Positions 9,138 to 17,460 of a stretch of 49,852 bases of DNA are shown one piece after another. The position numbers and the translations under genes are program-made. Every line of letters begins with the position of its first letter. Within the stretch, counting starts at the first letter, position 1. Below the pieces are notes generated by a model. That model was given only the letters and a program-made list of their open reading frames with translations, made no database searches and was not told the origin of the DNA. Origin of the DNA: an uncultured Bacillota bacterium (GTDB lineage Bacteria; Bacillota; Clostridia; Christensenellales; Borkfalkiaceae); NCBI GenBank assembly GCA_949283775.1, contig CASDTU010000044.1, forward strand, positions 1 through 49,852, given 5' to 3'.

Positions 9138-9145
9138 CATACAAT
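9138..9145 (+). promoter_or_regulatory. -10-like element directly before feoA (possible leaderless start)
   Basis: CATACAAT (9138-9145) ends 7 bases before the A of the feoA ATG, exactly where transcription would begin if its TACAAT is a -10. No Shine-Dalgarno is visible between. The octamer also equals the sigma-E -10 consensus, but no matching -35 is present. Confidence 0.4.
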
Positions 9146-9151
9146 AGCTGT

Positions 9152-9397
9152 ATGAAATTATCGGAAATGGCGGTGGGACAAACCGCGGAGATCGTGTCCA
9201 TAGGCACAGAAAAAAAATTGACCGCGCGCTTGCAGACGCTCAACGTCGCGGTCGGAAAACAAGTCAAACTTTTGCGCCGCGCTCCCTTTCGCGGCGGATG
9301 CATGCTGGATGCGGAGGGGGTGCGCCTCGCTCTGCGCGAATCGATCGCACAGCGAATCGACGTCGTTTTGACGAAAGATAACGGACAAAAAACATAG
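9152..9397 (+). CDS. feoA: Ferrous iron transport protein FeoA
   Basis: The 81-residue product is an SH3-like beta-barrel of the FeoA type: it begins MKLSEMAVGQTAEIVSIG, has the short basic middle KLTARLQTLNVAVGKQVKLL, and ends in a strand-rich segment ALRESIAQRIDVVL. FeoA helps FeoB import ferrous iron, apparently as a small cytoplasmic partner. I chose the ATG at 9152 because homology begins there; the upstream TTG at 9101 would add 17 residues that do not look like the family. No ribosome site precedes the ATG. feoB follows 282 bases downstream, longer than usual for this pair. Confidence 0.85.
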   Translation: MKLSEMAVGQTAEIVSIGTEKKLTARLQTLNVAVGKQVKLLRRAPFRGGCMLDAEGVRLALRESIAQRIDVVLTKDNGQKT

Positions 9398-9452
9398 GCA
9401 AAAAAATTGACAAAAAGAAGGCGCGCGGCTCGGCGAAAGAAAAGCGCGTATT

Positions 9453-9501
9453 GTAGGGAGCGCGGCGCGGCAAGAAAAAGCGCCCGCCGTAGGGAGTGCG
9501 G
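9453..9501 (+). repeat. GC-rich direct repeat in the feoA-feoB gap
   Basis: GTAGGGAGCGCGG at 9453-9465 recurs as GTAGGGAGTGCGG at 9489-9501. The 9398-9679 gap is otherwise purine-rich, without a credible gene or terminator. Confidence 0.5.
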
Positions 9502-9679
9502 ATTTTGCCGCGTCGCGGAAAAAGCGGAAGGGGCATAAAGGGAAAGACAGGTAAAAGCGGAAGAGCACAAAAAGGCGCGGAACCAAAAATAGGAATACGT
9601 TCCGCTGTTTTTTAACAGACCTGCCAGGCGAAACAGCAGGATTGCCAGGGAGGGTGAAAAAATATCGGGGGAAAAGAGG

Positions 9680-11638
9680 ATGAAACTGATTTTGGTGGGA
9701 AATCCGAACTGCGGCAAATCGACCCTCTTCAACGCTTTGACGGGCGCGCACGCAAAGACGGGAAACTGGCACGGCGTAACGGTCGGAGAGACGGTGCGGG
9801 AAGCGGTCCTTTGCGGCGAGAGAGCAGAGATAGCCGATCTGCCGGGAATTTACTGCGAAGACACGTACAGTATGGAAGAAGAAGTTTCCCGCCGCGCGAT
9901 CCAATCCGGAAAATACGATCTGGCGGTCTGCATTGCGGACGCGCTGACGCTGGAACGTTCCCTCGGCCTGTTGAAGAGTGTTTTGCGGCAGAGAAAGAAC
10001 ACGGCGTTGGTTATAACGATGTGCGATCTGTTGAAAAAGCGGGGCGGACATCTAAATGAAAGGGCGCTGTCGGAGCGGCTGGGGCTTCCCGTGCTCTGCG
10101 TGGACGCGCACAGTGGGAAAGACATTAAAAAGTTGCGCATATTTTTATGGGAACATATGCGCAGAAAGGGCAGTCAAATACCGCAAAGGGAGATCGATGC
10201 GTCCGTTTTGGACGGGATCTATGCGGCCGGCACGCGGGAAGAAAATATATTTTTTAAACTGTTTTACAGCAAATATTTTGCCCTGCCGCTGTTTTTTGCG
10301 GCGATGCTGGCGGTATTTTTCTTAGCGTTTGCAAAAAATATGCCGGGTGTATTGCTGAAAGATCTGTGCGAAGTTCTCATTACAGATATTTGCGGCGAAC
10401 GGCTCGCTCTGGCGGTGGAAAGCACGGGTGCGATCGTTGCGGCGGAGTTTGTCCGCAGCTTGTTTTCGGGAACTGGAATGCTGCTGTCTTTCGTGCCGCA
10501 GATCGCGATTTTGTATCTCGCGCTCTTTTTGATGGAGGAGAGCGGATTCATGTCCGCCCTTGCTTTTATGACGGACGGACTTTTCCGCCGTGTAGGGCTG
10601 ACGGGCAGGGCGGCATTTTCTATTTTAATGGGATTCGGGTGCAGTGCGGCGGCCATTCTGACGACGAAGGGCTTAGAAAACAAGCAAATCCAAAAACGGG
10701 TGATCCTTATTTTGCCGTACATTTCTTGCAGTGCGAAGATGCCCGTGTATCTGACCGTTTTGTCGGCGTTTTTCCGCCACCCGTTCGCGGCGATCGTGGG
10801 AGTGTATTTTGCCGGGATTCTGCTCTCCTTTGCTGCGGCTCTCGTCTGCTCGAAACTGTATCGCGGGGAAGAGGAGTTTGTCATGGAGATCGCCCATCCG
10901 CAGATTCCGTCTTTGCGCGTCGTTTTAAAATCGTTGCTATTTTCGATCAAACAGTTTATAATAAAAATTGCCACGGTCGTATCGGCGTTTTTGATCGTGA
11001 TGTGGCTGCTCCTTTCCTTTTCGTTTTCCTTTCGGTATGTGGGCGTCGGGAGCGGCGACAGCATGATGGCGATCGTATGCAAGGGAATCCGCTTTCTGTT
11101 TTATCCGATGGGGATCACGCAGTGGGAGATCGCGCTTTCCGCCGTATCGGGACTGATCGCAAAGGAGAGCGTGGCGGGCATGCTTGCCGTCTTTTACGGG
11201 GATTCGATCGCCGCGCAGATGAGTGCGGCTTCCGCCATCGCCTTCGTGGTGTTTATCATGACGTGTTCGCCCTGCATTTCCGCGATAGCGGCCGCGGCAA
11301 GGGAAGTCGGATTGCGCTGCGCCGTCGGCTTCGCCGCCGCACAGACAGGCATCGCGTTTTTGGCGTCTTATGCGGTGTACGGCCTGCTGGCCGGAGGCGC
11401 TGCTGCGGCCTGCGCGCTTTGCCTGCTGATCTTGCTCGCCGCCGCAGTGCTATTTTTGATAAGACGGTTTCAACATTATGAAAAAATATCTCGCACAAAA
11501 AGAGCAAAAATTAAGAGATTTCACGGACGAAACGTACGCGCAAGGTTCGTATGCCTTTTCGCGCCTTCTTCGGGAGAGAGAAATAAAAGTAAACGGAAGG
11601 AAGGTCAGCGCAAACGTACTCTTGCATCCGGGCGATGA
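9680..11638 (+). CDS. feoB: Ferrous iron transport protein FeoB
   Basis: The product is 652 residues. The N-terminal G domain has G1 GNPNCGKS (7-14), G2-region NWHGVTV and G3 DLPGIY (53-58). G4, normally NxxD, reads Thr113-Met-Cys-Asp116. From about 190 the protein is a polytopic membrane domain with the two Gate-type repeats of FeoB (MLLSFVPQIAILYLALFLME near 271 and the C-terminal ITQWEIALSAVSGLIAKES region). It imports Fe2+ at the cytoplasmic membrane. The last 50 or so residues, after LIRRFQHYEK, are basic, unlike FeoB, and overlap the next gene by 161 bases in another frame, so the natural stop may have been lost. Function is sure; the true C-terminus is not. Confidence 0.93.
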   Translation: MKLILVGNPNCGKSTLFNALTGAHAKTGNWHGVTVGETVREAVLCGERAEIADLPGIYCEDTYSMEEEVSRRAIQSGKYDLAVCIADALTLERSLGLLKSVLRQRKNTALVITMCDLLKKRGGHLNERALSERLGLPVLCVDAHSGKDIKKLRIFLWEHMRRKGSQIPQREIDASVLDGIYAAGTREENIFFKLFYSKYFALPLFFAAMLAVFFLAFAKNMPGVLLKDLCEVLITDICGERLALAVESTGAIVAAEFVRSLFSGTGMLLSFVPQIAILYLALFLMEESGFMSALAFMTDGLFRRVGLTGRAAFSILMGFGCSAAAILTTKGLENKQIQKRVILILPYISCSAKMPVYLTVLSAFFRHPFAAIVGVYFAGILLSFAAALVCSKLYRGEEEFVMEIAHPQIPSLRVVLKSLLFSIKQFIIKIATVVSAFLIVMWLLLSFSFSFRYVGVGSGDSMMAIVCKGIRFLFYPMGITQWEIALSAVSGLIAKESVAGMLAVFYGDSIAAQMSAASAIAFVVFIMTCSPCISAIAAAAREVGLRCAVGFAAAQTGIAFLASYAVYGLLAGGAAAACALCLLILLAAAVLFLIRRFQHYEKISRTKRAKIKRFHGRNVRARFVCLFAPSSGERNKSKRKEGQRKRTLASGR

Positions 11639-12338
11639 AGTGCAGTACTTTACGACGCCCAGAGAAGAAGCGCGCGTTTTTTATACGGTACTGTACCGCG
11701 ACGAAAACATTTTGGTCGTCGATAAATTCGACGGCGTGAATTCGGAAGCGCTGTTTTCTGCGTTGCAGGAAAAGTACGGCGTATCTTTTATTCATCGTCT
11801 GGACCGAAATACGCGGGGCGTGCAGGTCTTTGCTTGCAGCGAAGAGGCGGAGCGGCAGTTGAAAGAGGCGTTTCGTTTTCGCCGCGCGGTCAAGATATAC
11901 GAAGCGATCTGCTTCAATCCCTTTTCCGCGTCGGAGGCGTCGGAGACCGCCTATCTGAAAAAGGACGAAAAAAAATCGCTCGTATCCATTCAGAAGGCGC
12001 CTTTTGAAGGTGCGGAGAAAATTTTGACGCAGTATAAAGTCCTGCGTTCGTATGGGGAATATTCGCTGGTAGAGATCCGTCTGCACAGCGGAAAAACTCA
12101 TCAGATCCGCGCGCATATGGCATTTTTGGGGCATCCTGTCGCAGGGGATGAAAAGTACGGCGATGAAGCAAAAAATAAAAAGTACGCCGTAAAGAGGCAG
12201 ATCCTCGTGGCGAAAAAGCTTTCTTTTAAGCTAAGCGGCGAATTGGCATATTTATCGGATAAAGAGTTCGTTTCCGCCTTTTCGGCGGCGATGGAAACGG
12301 CGGATGACGGAAAAACGGAGCGCGGAGGAAGAGGATAG
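11478..12338 (+). CDS. RluA-family RNA pseudouridine synthase with S4 domain
   Basis: The 286-residue product has an N-terminal S4 RNA-binding domain (about 22-60, FSRLLREREIKVNGRKV) followed by the RluA-type catalytic domain. The catalytic aspartate is Asp109 in HRLDRNTRG, and HSGKTHQIRAH near 195 is the conserved second motif. It converts uridine to pseudouridine in rRNA or tRNA; the target site is not predictable. The start ATG lacks an obvious ribosome site and lies inside the feoB reading frame, so it may rely on coupled translation. It ends with a short acidic and Gly/Arg-rich tail. Confidence 0.9.
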   Translation: MKKYLAQKEQKLRDFTDETYAQGSYAFSRLLREREIKVNGRKVSANVLLHPGDEVQYFTTPREEARVFYTVLYRDENILVVDKFDGVNSEALFSALQEKYGVSFIHRLDRNTRGVQVFACSEEAERQLKEAFRFRRAVKIYEAICFNPFSASEASETAYLKKDEKKSLVSIQKAPFEGAEKILTQYKVLRSYGEYSLVEIRLHSGKTHQIRAHMAFLGHPVAGDEKYGDEAKNKKYAVKRQILVAKKLSFKLSGELAYLSDKEFVSAFSAAMETADDGKTERGGRG

Positions 12339-12370
12339 AAGAGAAATTTTTTTCGGCAGATTGTCTGGAT

Positions 12371-12419
12371 GCGGCAAACGGACGGGGTCAAAAGCGGTTT
12401 GACCCCGTCCGTTTGCCGC
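12371..12419. terminator. Perfect 22-bp hairpin after the feoB operon
   Basis: Bases 12371-12392 pair perfectly with 12398-12419 around the 5-base loop AGCGG. This would end the feo/pseudouridine synthase transcript. A T-run is missing, so the very long stem may instead stabilise the 3' end or act in both directions. Confidence 0.65.
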
Positions 12420-12477
12420 TTGTCACAAAAGAATATGACATTTTTTTGAAAATTGTAAGAGAAATGTGTATATCTGT

Positions 12478-12506
12478 TTGCGTTTGTTATAAACTTGTGA
12501 TAAAAT
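12478..12506 (+). promoter_or_regulatory. Sigma-A promoter of the purine permease gene
   Basis: TTGCGT (12478-12483), a 17-base spacer and TAAAAT (12501-12506). The start site would fall near 12513, only about 8 bases before the palindrome at 12521. Confidence 0.75.
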
Positions 12507-12520
12507 AAAGAAAAGCTACG

Positions 12521-12567
12521 GGACAAGGCGCCTTGTCCTTTTTTTCCTTTGAAAAGGAAAAAAAGGA
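12521..12567 (+). promoter_or_regulatory. Possible transcription attenuator with competing hairpins
   Basis: The 18-base palindrome GGACAAGGCGCCTTGTCC (12521-12538) is followed at once by a run of seven T, which is a terminator layout. The same T-run is half of a second inverted repeat: 12536-12550 pairs perfectly with 12553-12567. The two hairpins cannot form together, as in terminator/antiterminator switches. No known purine-riboswitch sequence is recognisable upstream, and the leader before the palindrome is too short for one. Confidence 0.5.
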
Positions 12568-12644
12568 TGCCTTACCTGCAAAAGAAGAAAATATTGCTGC
12601 CTTTCGGCAGTTAGTATTGAAAAACTATTTTTTGGAGGTTTCAG

Positions 12645-14204
12645 ATGGTTGAGAATCAGAATACCGAAGAGCCGAAGACGGAAGAAGTGCAGACCGAACA
12701 GGTCGCGGCGTCCGGAAACGGGGAAGCGGTGGCGGAAACCAAGTATACCGGTTTTCTCGGCAAGGTGGACAACTATTTCGGCATCACGAAAATGAAGTCC
12801 AGCTTCAAAACCGAAATGCTTGCCGGTCTCACGACGTTCATGACGATGGTCTACATCCTCATGACCAATGCCGGAATGTTCGGCGATCCGTTCGGGTCGG
12901 GCGATTTGGCGGCGGGCGCTCTGGTGTTGGGCGTGTCGTACGGAGCAATTTATATCGTTACGGCGCTTGCGGCGATCGTCGGTACGCTTTTGATGGCGTT
13001 CCTTGCAAAACTGCCTTTTGCGCAAGCTCCCGGTATGGGATTGAACGCATTCTTTGTCTATACGATCTGTGTGGGAATGCAGTATTCGTATGCAAATGCG
13101 CTTTTGATCGTGCTCTGTTCCGGTGTGTTGTTCTTACTCCTCACGATCGTAGGAGCAAGAAAAGCAATCGTTCGTGCGGTTCCGCAGGCGATCCGTATCG
13201 CAATTCCTGCCGGTATCGGTCTGTTTATCGCGTTTGTCGGTATGCAGAATGCGGGCATAATCGTTGGAGAAGACAGCACGAAAGTTGCAATGCTTTCTTT
13301 TAACGTACTTGCGTTTACTTCTTCGGGCGCAGCCATGATCGGAGCGGCGATTTCGATCATATCTCTGCTGATGATCGCTGTTTTCTCGAAATTGAAGATC
13401 AAAGCCGCTATGGTGATCGGTATCATCGGAAGCGCGATCCTGTATTATATCTTCTGCGCGATCGGCCTTGCGTTTGATTCTGCTTCCTGCCAGGCTGTAT
13501 TCGATAAGATCACCTTTAGTGATCCGATCCAGGCGTTCAAGGATTTCGGTTCGATGTCGGTAGGCAAAGTATTTACCGAAGGATTCAAAAATATTGATGG
13601 AAGTCAGGTCTTTGACTTTATCGCTGCGCTTATCGCGTTTGCAATGGTCGATATGTTCGATACCATCGGCACGCTGATGGGAACCTGCCAGGCAGCCGGA
13701 AAAGAGAGCGGCCTGATCGACGACGAAGGCGAAGTGAAGAATATCCAGAGAGCGCTCCTTTGCGACTCTATCGCTACCTGCACGGGCGCTATCCTCGGTA
13801 CGTCCACGGTTACGACGTTCGTTGAGTCTTCCGCGGGTGTTGCGGAAGGCGGCAGAACCGGTCTTACTTCGTTGGTGGTTGCGGTATTGTTTGCCGTCGC
13901 CATGTTCCTCAGTCCGATCGCTGCTTTGATCCCGTCTTGCGCTACGGCAGGCGCTTTGATGTATGTCGGCGTCTTGATGATGCGCAACGTAACGGATATC
14001 GATTGGAAAGATCCCGCTGCGGCAGTTCCTGCATTCCTGACAATCGCGATGATGTCCTTTACGTATTCCATTTCCTATGGTATCGCGGCAGGCTTCATCT
14101 CCTACACGATCATCAAGCTCTGCACGGGTAAAGTGAAAGATATCAGCCCTGTTACGGCAGTGCTCACGCTCGTGTTCCTGTTCACGTTCCTGTTCACGCA
14201 CTAA
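12645..14204 (+). CDS. AzgA-type hypoxanthine/guanine/adenine permease (NCS2)
   Basis: The 519-residue product has a soluble acidic head (about 1-45) and about 12-14 membrane helices. FKTEMLAGLTTFMTMVYILM (about 54-73) and the later DMFDTIGTLMGTC and TTFVESSAGVAEGGRTGLT segments are hallmarks of the AzgA/PbuG branch of nucleobase:cation symporters, which import purine bases. Which base is carried cannot be read from sequence. GGAGG lies 8 bases before the ATG. It is a single gene with its own promoter and leader. The acidic Glu/Gln-rich N-terminal head of about 30 residues is longer than in many relatives. Confidence 0.92.
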   Translation: MVENQNTEEPKTEEVQTEQVAASGNGEAVAETKYTGFLGKVDNYFGITKMKSSFKTEMLAGLTTFMTMVYILMTNAGMFGDPFGSGDLAAGALVLGVSYGAIYIVTALAAIVGTLLMAFLAKLPFAQAPGMGLNAFFVYTICVGMQYSYANALLIVLCSGVLFLLLTIVGARKAIVRAVPQAIRIAIPAGIGLFIAFVGMQNAGIIVGEDSTKVAMLSFNVLAFTSSGAAMIGAAISIISLLMIAVFSKLKIKAAMVIGIIGSAILYYIFCAIGLAFDSASCQAVFDKITFSDPIQAFKDFGSMSVGKVFTEGFKNIDGSQVFDFIAALIAFAMVDMFDTIGTLMGTCQAAGKESGLIDDEGEVKNIQRALLCDSIATCTGAILGTSTVTTFVESSAGVAEGGRTGLTSLVVAVLFAVAMFLSPIAALIPSCATAGALMYVGVLMMRNVTDIDWKDPAAAVPAFLTIAMMSFTYSISYGIAAGFISYTIIKLCTGKVKDISPVTAVLTLVFLFTFLFTH

Positions 14205-14241
14205 AATCGATCGGGATTTTGAACAAAAAGACAGATGCATC

Positions 14242-14275
14242 AATATCCACCGCAAATTTTGCGGTGGATATTTTT
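14242..14275 (+). terminator. Rho-independent terminator after the purine permease
   Basis: AATATCCACCGCAAA (14242-14256) pairs with 14258-14272. In practice this is a stem of about 12 bp with an AT-rich loop, ending in T residues. Confidence 0.85.
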
Positions 14276-14717
14276 AAATGCGGCCGGGTTTCGTTTTGAC
14301 GGCAAACCGAATACGATTAAATCTTTTAAACGGCTGAAATCTCTGTATAGGCTGCACCGGCTTTCTATTCTGTCTTTTATAAAGAATGTGCAGGTTTTAT
14401 GATATAAAAAAAGAGCGTGTTTTATTGAGAATGCGCGGATCGCAGTCTGTTTTTTATACGGCAAAGCGAAAGATCCGATCCGGAAAAATCAAAAAAGAGC
14501 GGCGCAAATTTTGCGCCGCTCTTTTATTTTTTAAAAGCCGAGGTATTGTTTATTCTGCAAAGCGAAGGTATTTATATCTTTTTGTAAAATAAAGTTGTCT
14601 GCTTTTTGTAAAGCGGAGCTGCTTACTTTTTCTTTAAAAAAAGTTGTCTGCCTTTTCTGTATGACCATAGGTAGAAAGCTAAAAAATCGAGAAGGATAGG
14701 CAAAAAGAGAGAACGGA
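14276..14717. other. Intergenic region with hairpin and short repeats
   Basis: No gene is seen. The sequence AAAGTTGTCTGC followed by T-rich sequence occurs twice (about 14591 and 14640), with CTTTTTGTAAA or CTTTAAAAA beside it. A strong hairpin lies at 14493-14525. The rest is AT-rich and looks degraded or regulatory. Confidence 0.4.
14493..14525. terminator. Bidirectional terminator hairpin
   Basis: AAAAGAGCGGCGCAAA (14493-14508) pairs perfectly with 14510-14525. T-rich sequence follows on the plus strand and, read on the minus strand, after the stem as well. It fits the end of the MATE transcript coming from the right. Confidence 0.8.
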
Positions 14718-16043
14718 TCATTTTTGCAAGAGCGTATTTTTTTGTGTTTTATGTGCGCGCCAAGTAAGCAAAACGGTAAGCAGGAGGGTAAAAGTTTCGG
14801 CCGCAGGGAAGGCGAGCCAAACGCCCGTCATCTGCCAAAGGGCGGCAAAGAGCAGGGAAAAAGCGGCGATGGCAAACAGTCCGCGCGCGAGAGCGATCGC
14901 AAAAGCCGGCATGGCGCGTTCCCGTGCCGTAAAATAGAGCGAGGATACGATGTTGATCCCTGCCGTCAAATAGCCGATGGCATAGAGTTTCATGCCTCGA
15001 ATGGCAAAATCGGCGAGCGTTGCGTCATGTTCGCTGTTGAAAATTGCGGCGAGCTGTGGCGCAAAGAGGAGAGAGACGAGGAAAAACGCGCAGCCGAGAA
15101 GGGCGGCAGAGGAAAGCGCGAGACGATGCAGATATTTGACCGACCGTTCGTTTTGCTGCGCATATTGTTCGCTGACCAGCGGCTGCGTGCCCTGTGCGAG
15201 CCCTGTAAAGATGGCGATGCAGACGATGGAAATATTGGCGACGACCCCGTAAGCGGCAACGCCGACGTTGCCGGAAAGTTTTAAAATGATAAAATTAAAA
15301 ATCAGGAGTACGATGCCGGATGAAATTTCCGTAATAAAGGACGGGATTCCCAATTTCAGAGAAATGCCCACGTTTTTGAAGAAGGGGCCGCCGAGCCGAA
15401 AGCGAAACGTATTGTTTTTCTGAAAAAAGTGGATGCAGAGCGTGAGAATGCCGAGGATGGGCGCACAGCCGGTCGCGAGCGCGGCGCCGAACATTCCCAT
15501 GCCGAGCGGATACATAAAAATATAATCGAGAACGATATTTGCGCCGCTGCCGATCAGCATGGCGGTCATGGCTAAGTTCGGCGAGCCGTCGTTTCGCACA
15601 TAAGCGTTTAGGATGCCGTTACAGATAAAAAAGGGCGACATCGCGGCGATCGTGCGCAGGTATTCCACCGCCATGCCGAAAATCTCTTCATCCGCGCCGA
15701 GCGCTTTGGCGATCGGCGAACAAAACAGGATGCCGATCGCGGAAAAAAGGCATCCGAGGCAAAAACCCGTCAAGATTGTATGCGTAAACAGACTGTCCTT
15801 CTTGTCCGAGTTTTGGGAGCAAAACACGTTGTATTTGGTCGCGCCGCCCGTTCCGAGCATCAGGCCGCAGGCATTGATGAGCGAATAGACGGGAATAAGC
15901 AGATTGAGCGCCGCAAGTCCGTTCTTTCCCATTTTTGCGGAAATAAAATACGTATCCGCCAATATATAAAGGGACAGGCCGATCATTCCCAAAATATTCA
16001 GTCCCGCATAGCGGGCAAATTTTTTAAAAAGCTGTCGCTGCAT
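14718..16043 (-). CDS. MATE family efflux transporter
   Basis: The 441-residue product has 12 hydrophobic segments in two halves, as in multidrug and toxin extrusion proteins that export drugs or metabolites in exchange for Na+ or H+. Typical pieces are the N-terminal ADTYFISAKMGKNGLAALNL and the later NAYVRNDGSPNLAMTAMLIG with GANIVLDYIFMYPLGMGMFG. I start at the ATG at 16043 (MQRQLFKKF) because GGAGAAG lies just before it; an upstream ATG at 16100 would add 19 polar residues with no ribosome site. It is monocistronic, with its own promoter. The exported compound is unknown. Confidence 0.92.
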   Translation of the reverse strand: MQRQLFKKFARYAGLNILGMIGLSLYILADTYFISAKMGKNGLAALNLLIPVYSLINACGLMLGTGGATKYNVFCSQNSDKKDSLFTHTILTGFCLGCLFSAIGILFCSPIAKALGADEEIFGMAVEYLRTIAAMSPFFICNGILNAYVRNDGSPNLAMTAMLIGSGANIVLDYIFMYPLGMGMFGAALATGCAPILGILTLCIHFFQKNNTFRFRLGGPFFKNVGISLKLGIPSFITEISSGIVLLIFNFIILKLSGNVGVAAYGVVANISIVCIAIFTGLAQGTQPLVSEQYAQQNERSVKYLHRLALSSAALLGCAFFLVSLLFAPQLAAIFNSEHDATLADFAIRGMKLYAIGYLTAGINIVSSLYFTARERAMPAFAIALARGLFAIAAFSLLFAALWQMTGVWLAFPAAETFTLLLTVLLTWRAHKTQKNTLLQK

Positions 16044-16090
16044 GGTCTTCTCCGAGTTTTTAAAAGAGTGCGTTTTTGCCGTACCGCTTA

Positions 16091-16119
16091 ATGGTAGCAT
16101 ACGGCATGGTTTCTGTCAA
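16091..16119 (-). promoter_or_regulatory. Predicted sigma-A promoter for the MATE gene
   Basis: On the minus strand there is a perfect TTGACA (16119-16114), a 17-base spacer and TACCAT (16096-16091). The leader would be about 40 bases. Confidence 0.65.
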
Positions 16120-16300
16120 ATCAAACGGCGGCAAAACAATAAATTCACCGCTTTGAAAAAAATCCGAAACAAAATATGCCGAAACCGCTTCGGCGCGGCG
16201 ATCGTTCTCCGCTTGGGGGAAAAATTCCGCTCGTGCAAGGATTAAATTTTTGCGCAAAAAACGATTGAAAAAAATATTTTGAAAAATCGGCATAAAACTC

Positions 16301-16329
16301 TTGACTTTGCGCGACAATAAATATATAAT
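16301..16329 (+). promoter_or_regulatory. Sigma-A promoter of the hrcA operon
   Basis: TTGACT (16301-16306), 17 bases, then TATAAT (16324-16329). The start site near 16336 lies inside the CIRCE operator. Confidence 0.92.
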
Positions 16330-16333
16330 AGCG

Positions 16334-16360
16334 TTAGCACTTGATAGATGAGAGTGCTAA
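16334..16360 (+). promoter_or_regulatory. CIRCE operator (HrcA binding site)
   Basis: TTAGCACTT-N9-GAGTGCTAA matches the consensus TTAGCACTC-N9-GAGTGCTAA with one base changed in the left arm. It overlaps the transcription start, so HrcA encoded just downstream should repress its own operon until heat or misfolded protein titrates GroEL. Confidence 0.97.
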
Positions 16361-16407
16361 CATTGTGAAAAACGAAGTGCCAAATTTGATGTGAGGTGAA
16401 TGCGGCA

Positions 16408-17460
16408 ATGAAAATGTCCGACAGGAAAAAGAAAATTTTACAGATCGTGGTGGATGAATATATCAACACCGCCGTTCCTGTGTCGAGCAAAGTCATTGCG
16501 GAAAAGCATCTTACGGACGTAAGTTCGGCGACGGTGCGCAATGAGCTTGCATCATTGGAGGAGCTCGGATATCTGACGCAGTTTCACACTTCGGGCGGAA
16601 GGGTGCCTTCGCCGCAGGCGTATCGGCTGTACATCGAAGAGCTGATGCAAAGGGGAAACTTATCTGACAAAGATCTCGACTATATTGAAAAGGCGTTCAG
16701 CGACAAATCCAACGACGTAGAGTATCTGATCAAAAACGTTTCCAAGGTGATCAGCGAGCTGACCGATTATACGTCGGTCGCGATCGGGCCGCACGCGGAA
16801 GAGGAAAAGATCCGCAATTTAGCTCTTTTATCTTGCGGAGATGGGCGCGCTTTGCTGGTGATCGTAACGGGCACGCGGATTTTGCGCGACAGTTTTATTG
16901 AAATTCCGGACTCTATGAGCGACGAGGAATTGGAAAACGCTTCGAAGGTGATCGCAAAGCTGTTCGAAGGGAAATCCCTTTCGGAAGTGAAGGACGTCAG
17001 CGACGAGGCTCTTTCGGAGTTTGGGCAGTACCGGCAGGTGATGCGGGAAGTCATCGACGCCTTGAAAGAATATACGCGCCCGAGAGACGAAGACGTCGTT
17101 TTGACGGGTGCGGATAAGATATTCAATCATCCGGAATACGAAGACATCGAAAACGTCAAAAACTTTTTGACGGTGATATCCAGCAAAGACAAACTTGCGG
17201 AGATCATCGGCGACGAAGACGATGAGATTCAGATCAGCGTAAAGATCGGTTCGGGTGAGAGCGGCGATGTGCCGCAGGATTGTTCGGTCGTTACGGCGAC
17301 GTATTCGGCGGGCGGAAAGAGTCTCGGGACGTACGGCGTGATCGGACCGATCCGAATGGATTATCCGAAAGTTATTTCCGTATTGGAGAACGTCGGCAAG
17401 GCGCTGGAAGATCTGATCAATAACAAGAATAAAGGGAAAAAGGACGACGAACATGAGTGA
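16408..17460 (+). CDS. hrcA: Heat-inducible transcription repressor HrcA
   Basis: The 350-residue product begins MKMSDRKKKILQIVVDEYINTAVPVSSKVIAEKH.., the winged-helix DNA-binding region of HrcA (about 1-75, with SSATVRNELASLEELGYL as recognition part). It is followed by the GAF-like and dimerisation domains to the C-terminus. It represses chaperone operons by binding CIRCE. I chose the ATG at 16408 because GAGGTG lies 9 bases upstream; a GTG at 16396 would add four residues. grpE overlaps its end by 8 bases. An acidic tail (DDEHE) ends the protein. Confidence 0.96.
   Translation: MKMSDRKKKILQIVVDEYINTAVPVSSKVIAEKHLTDVSSATVRNELASLEELGYLTQFHTSGGRVPSPQAYRLYIEELMQRGNLSDKDLDYIEKAFSDKSNDVEYLIKNVSKVISELTDYTSVAIGPHAEEEKIRNLALLSCGDGRALLVIVTGTRILRDSFIEIPDSMSDEELENASKVIAKLFEGKSLSEVKDVSDEALSEFGQYRQVMREVIDALKEYTRPRDEDVVLTGADKIFNHPEYEDIENVKNFLTVISSKDKLAEIIGDEDDEIQISVKIGSGESGDVPQDCSVVTATYSAGGKSLGTYGVIGPIRMDYPKVISVLENVGKALEDLINNKNKGKKDDEHE

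Noticed and set aside
12420..12645. Purine riboswitch before the purine permease
   Set aside because: The conserved loop sequences and P1 stem of the purine aptamer are not present.
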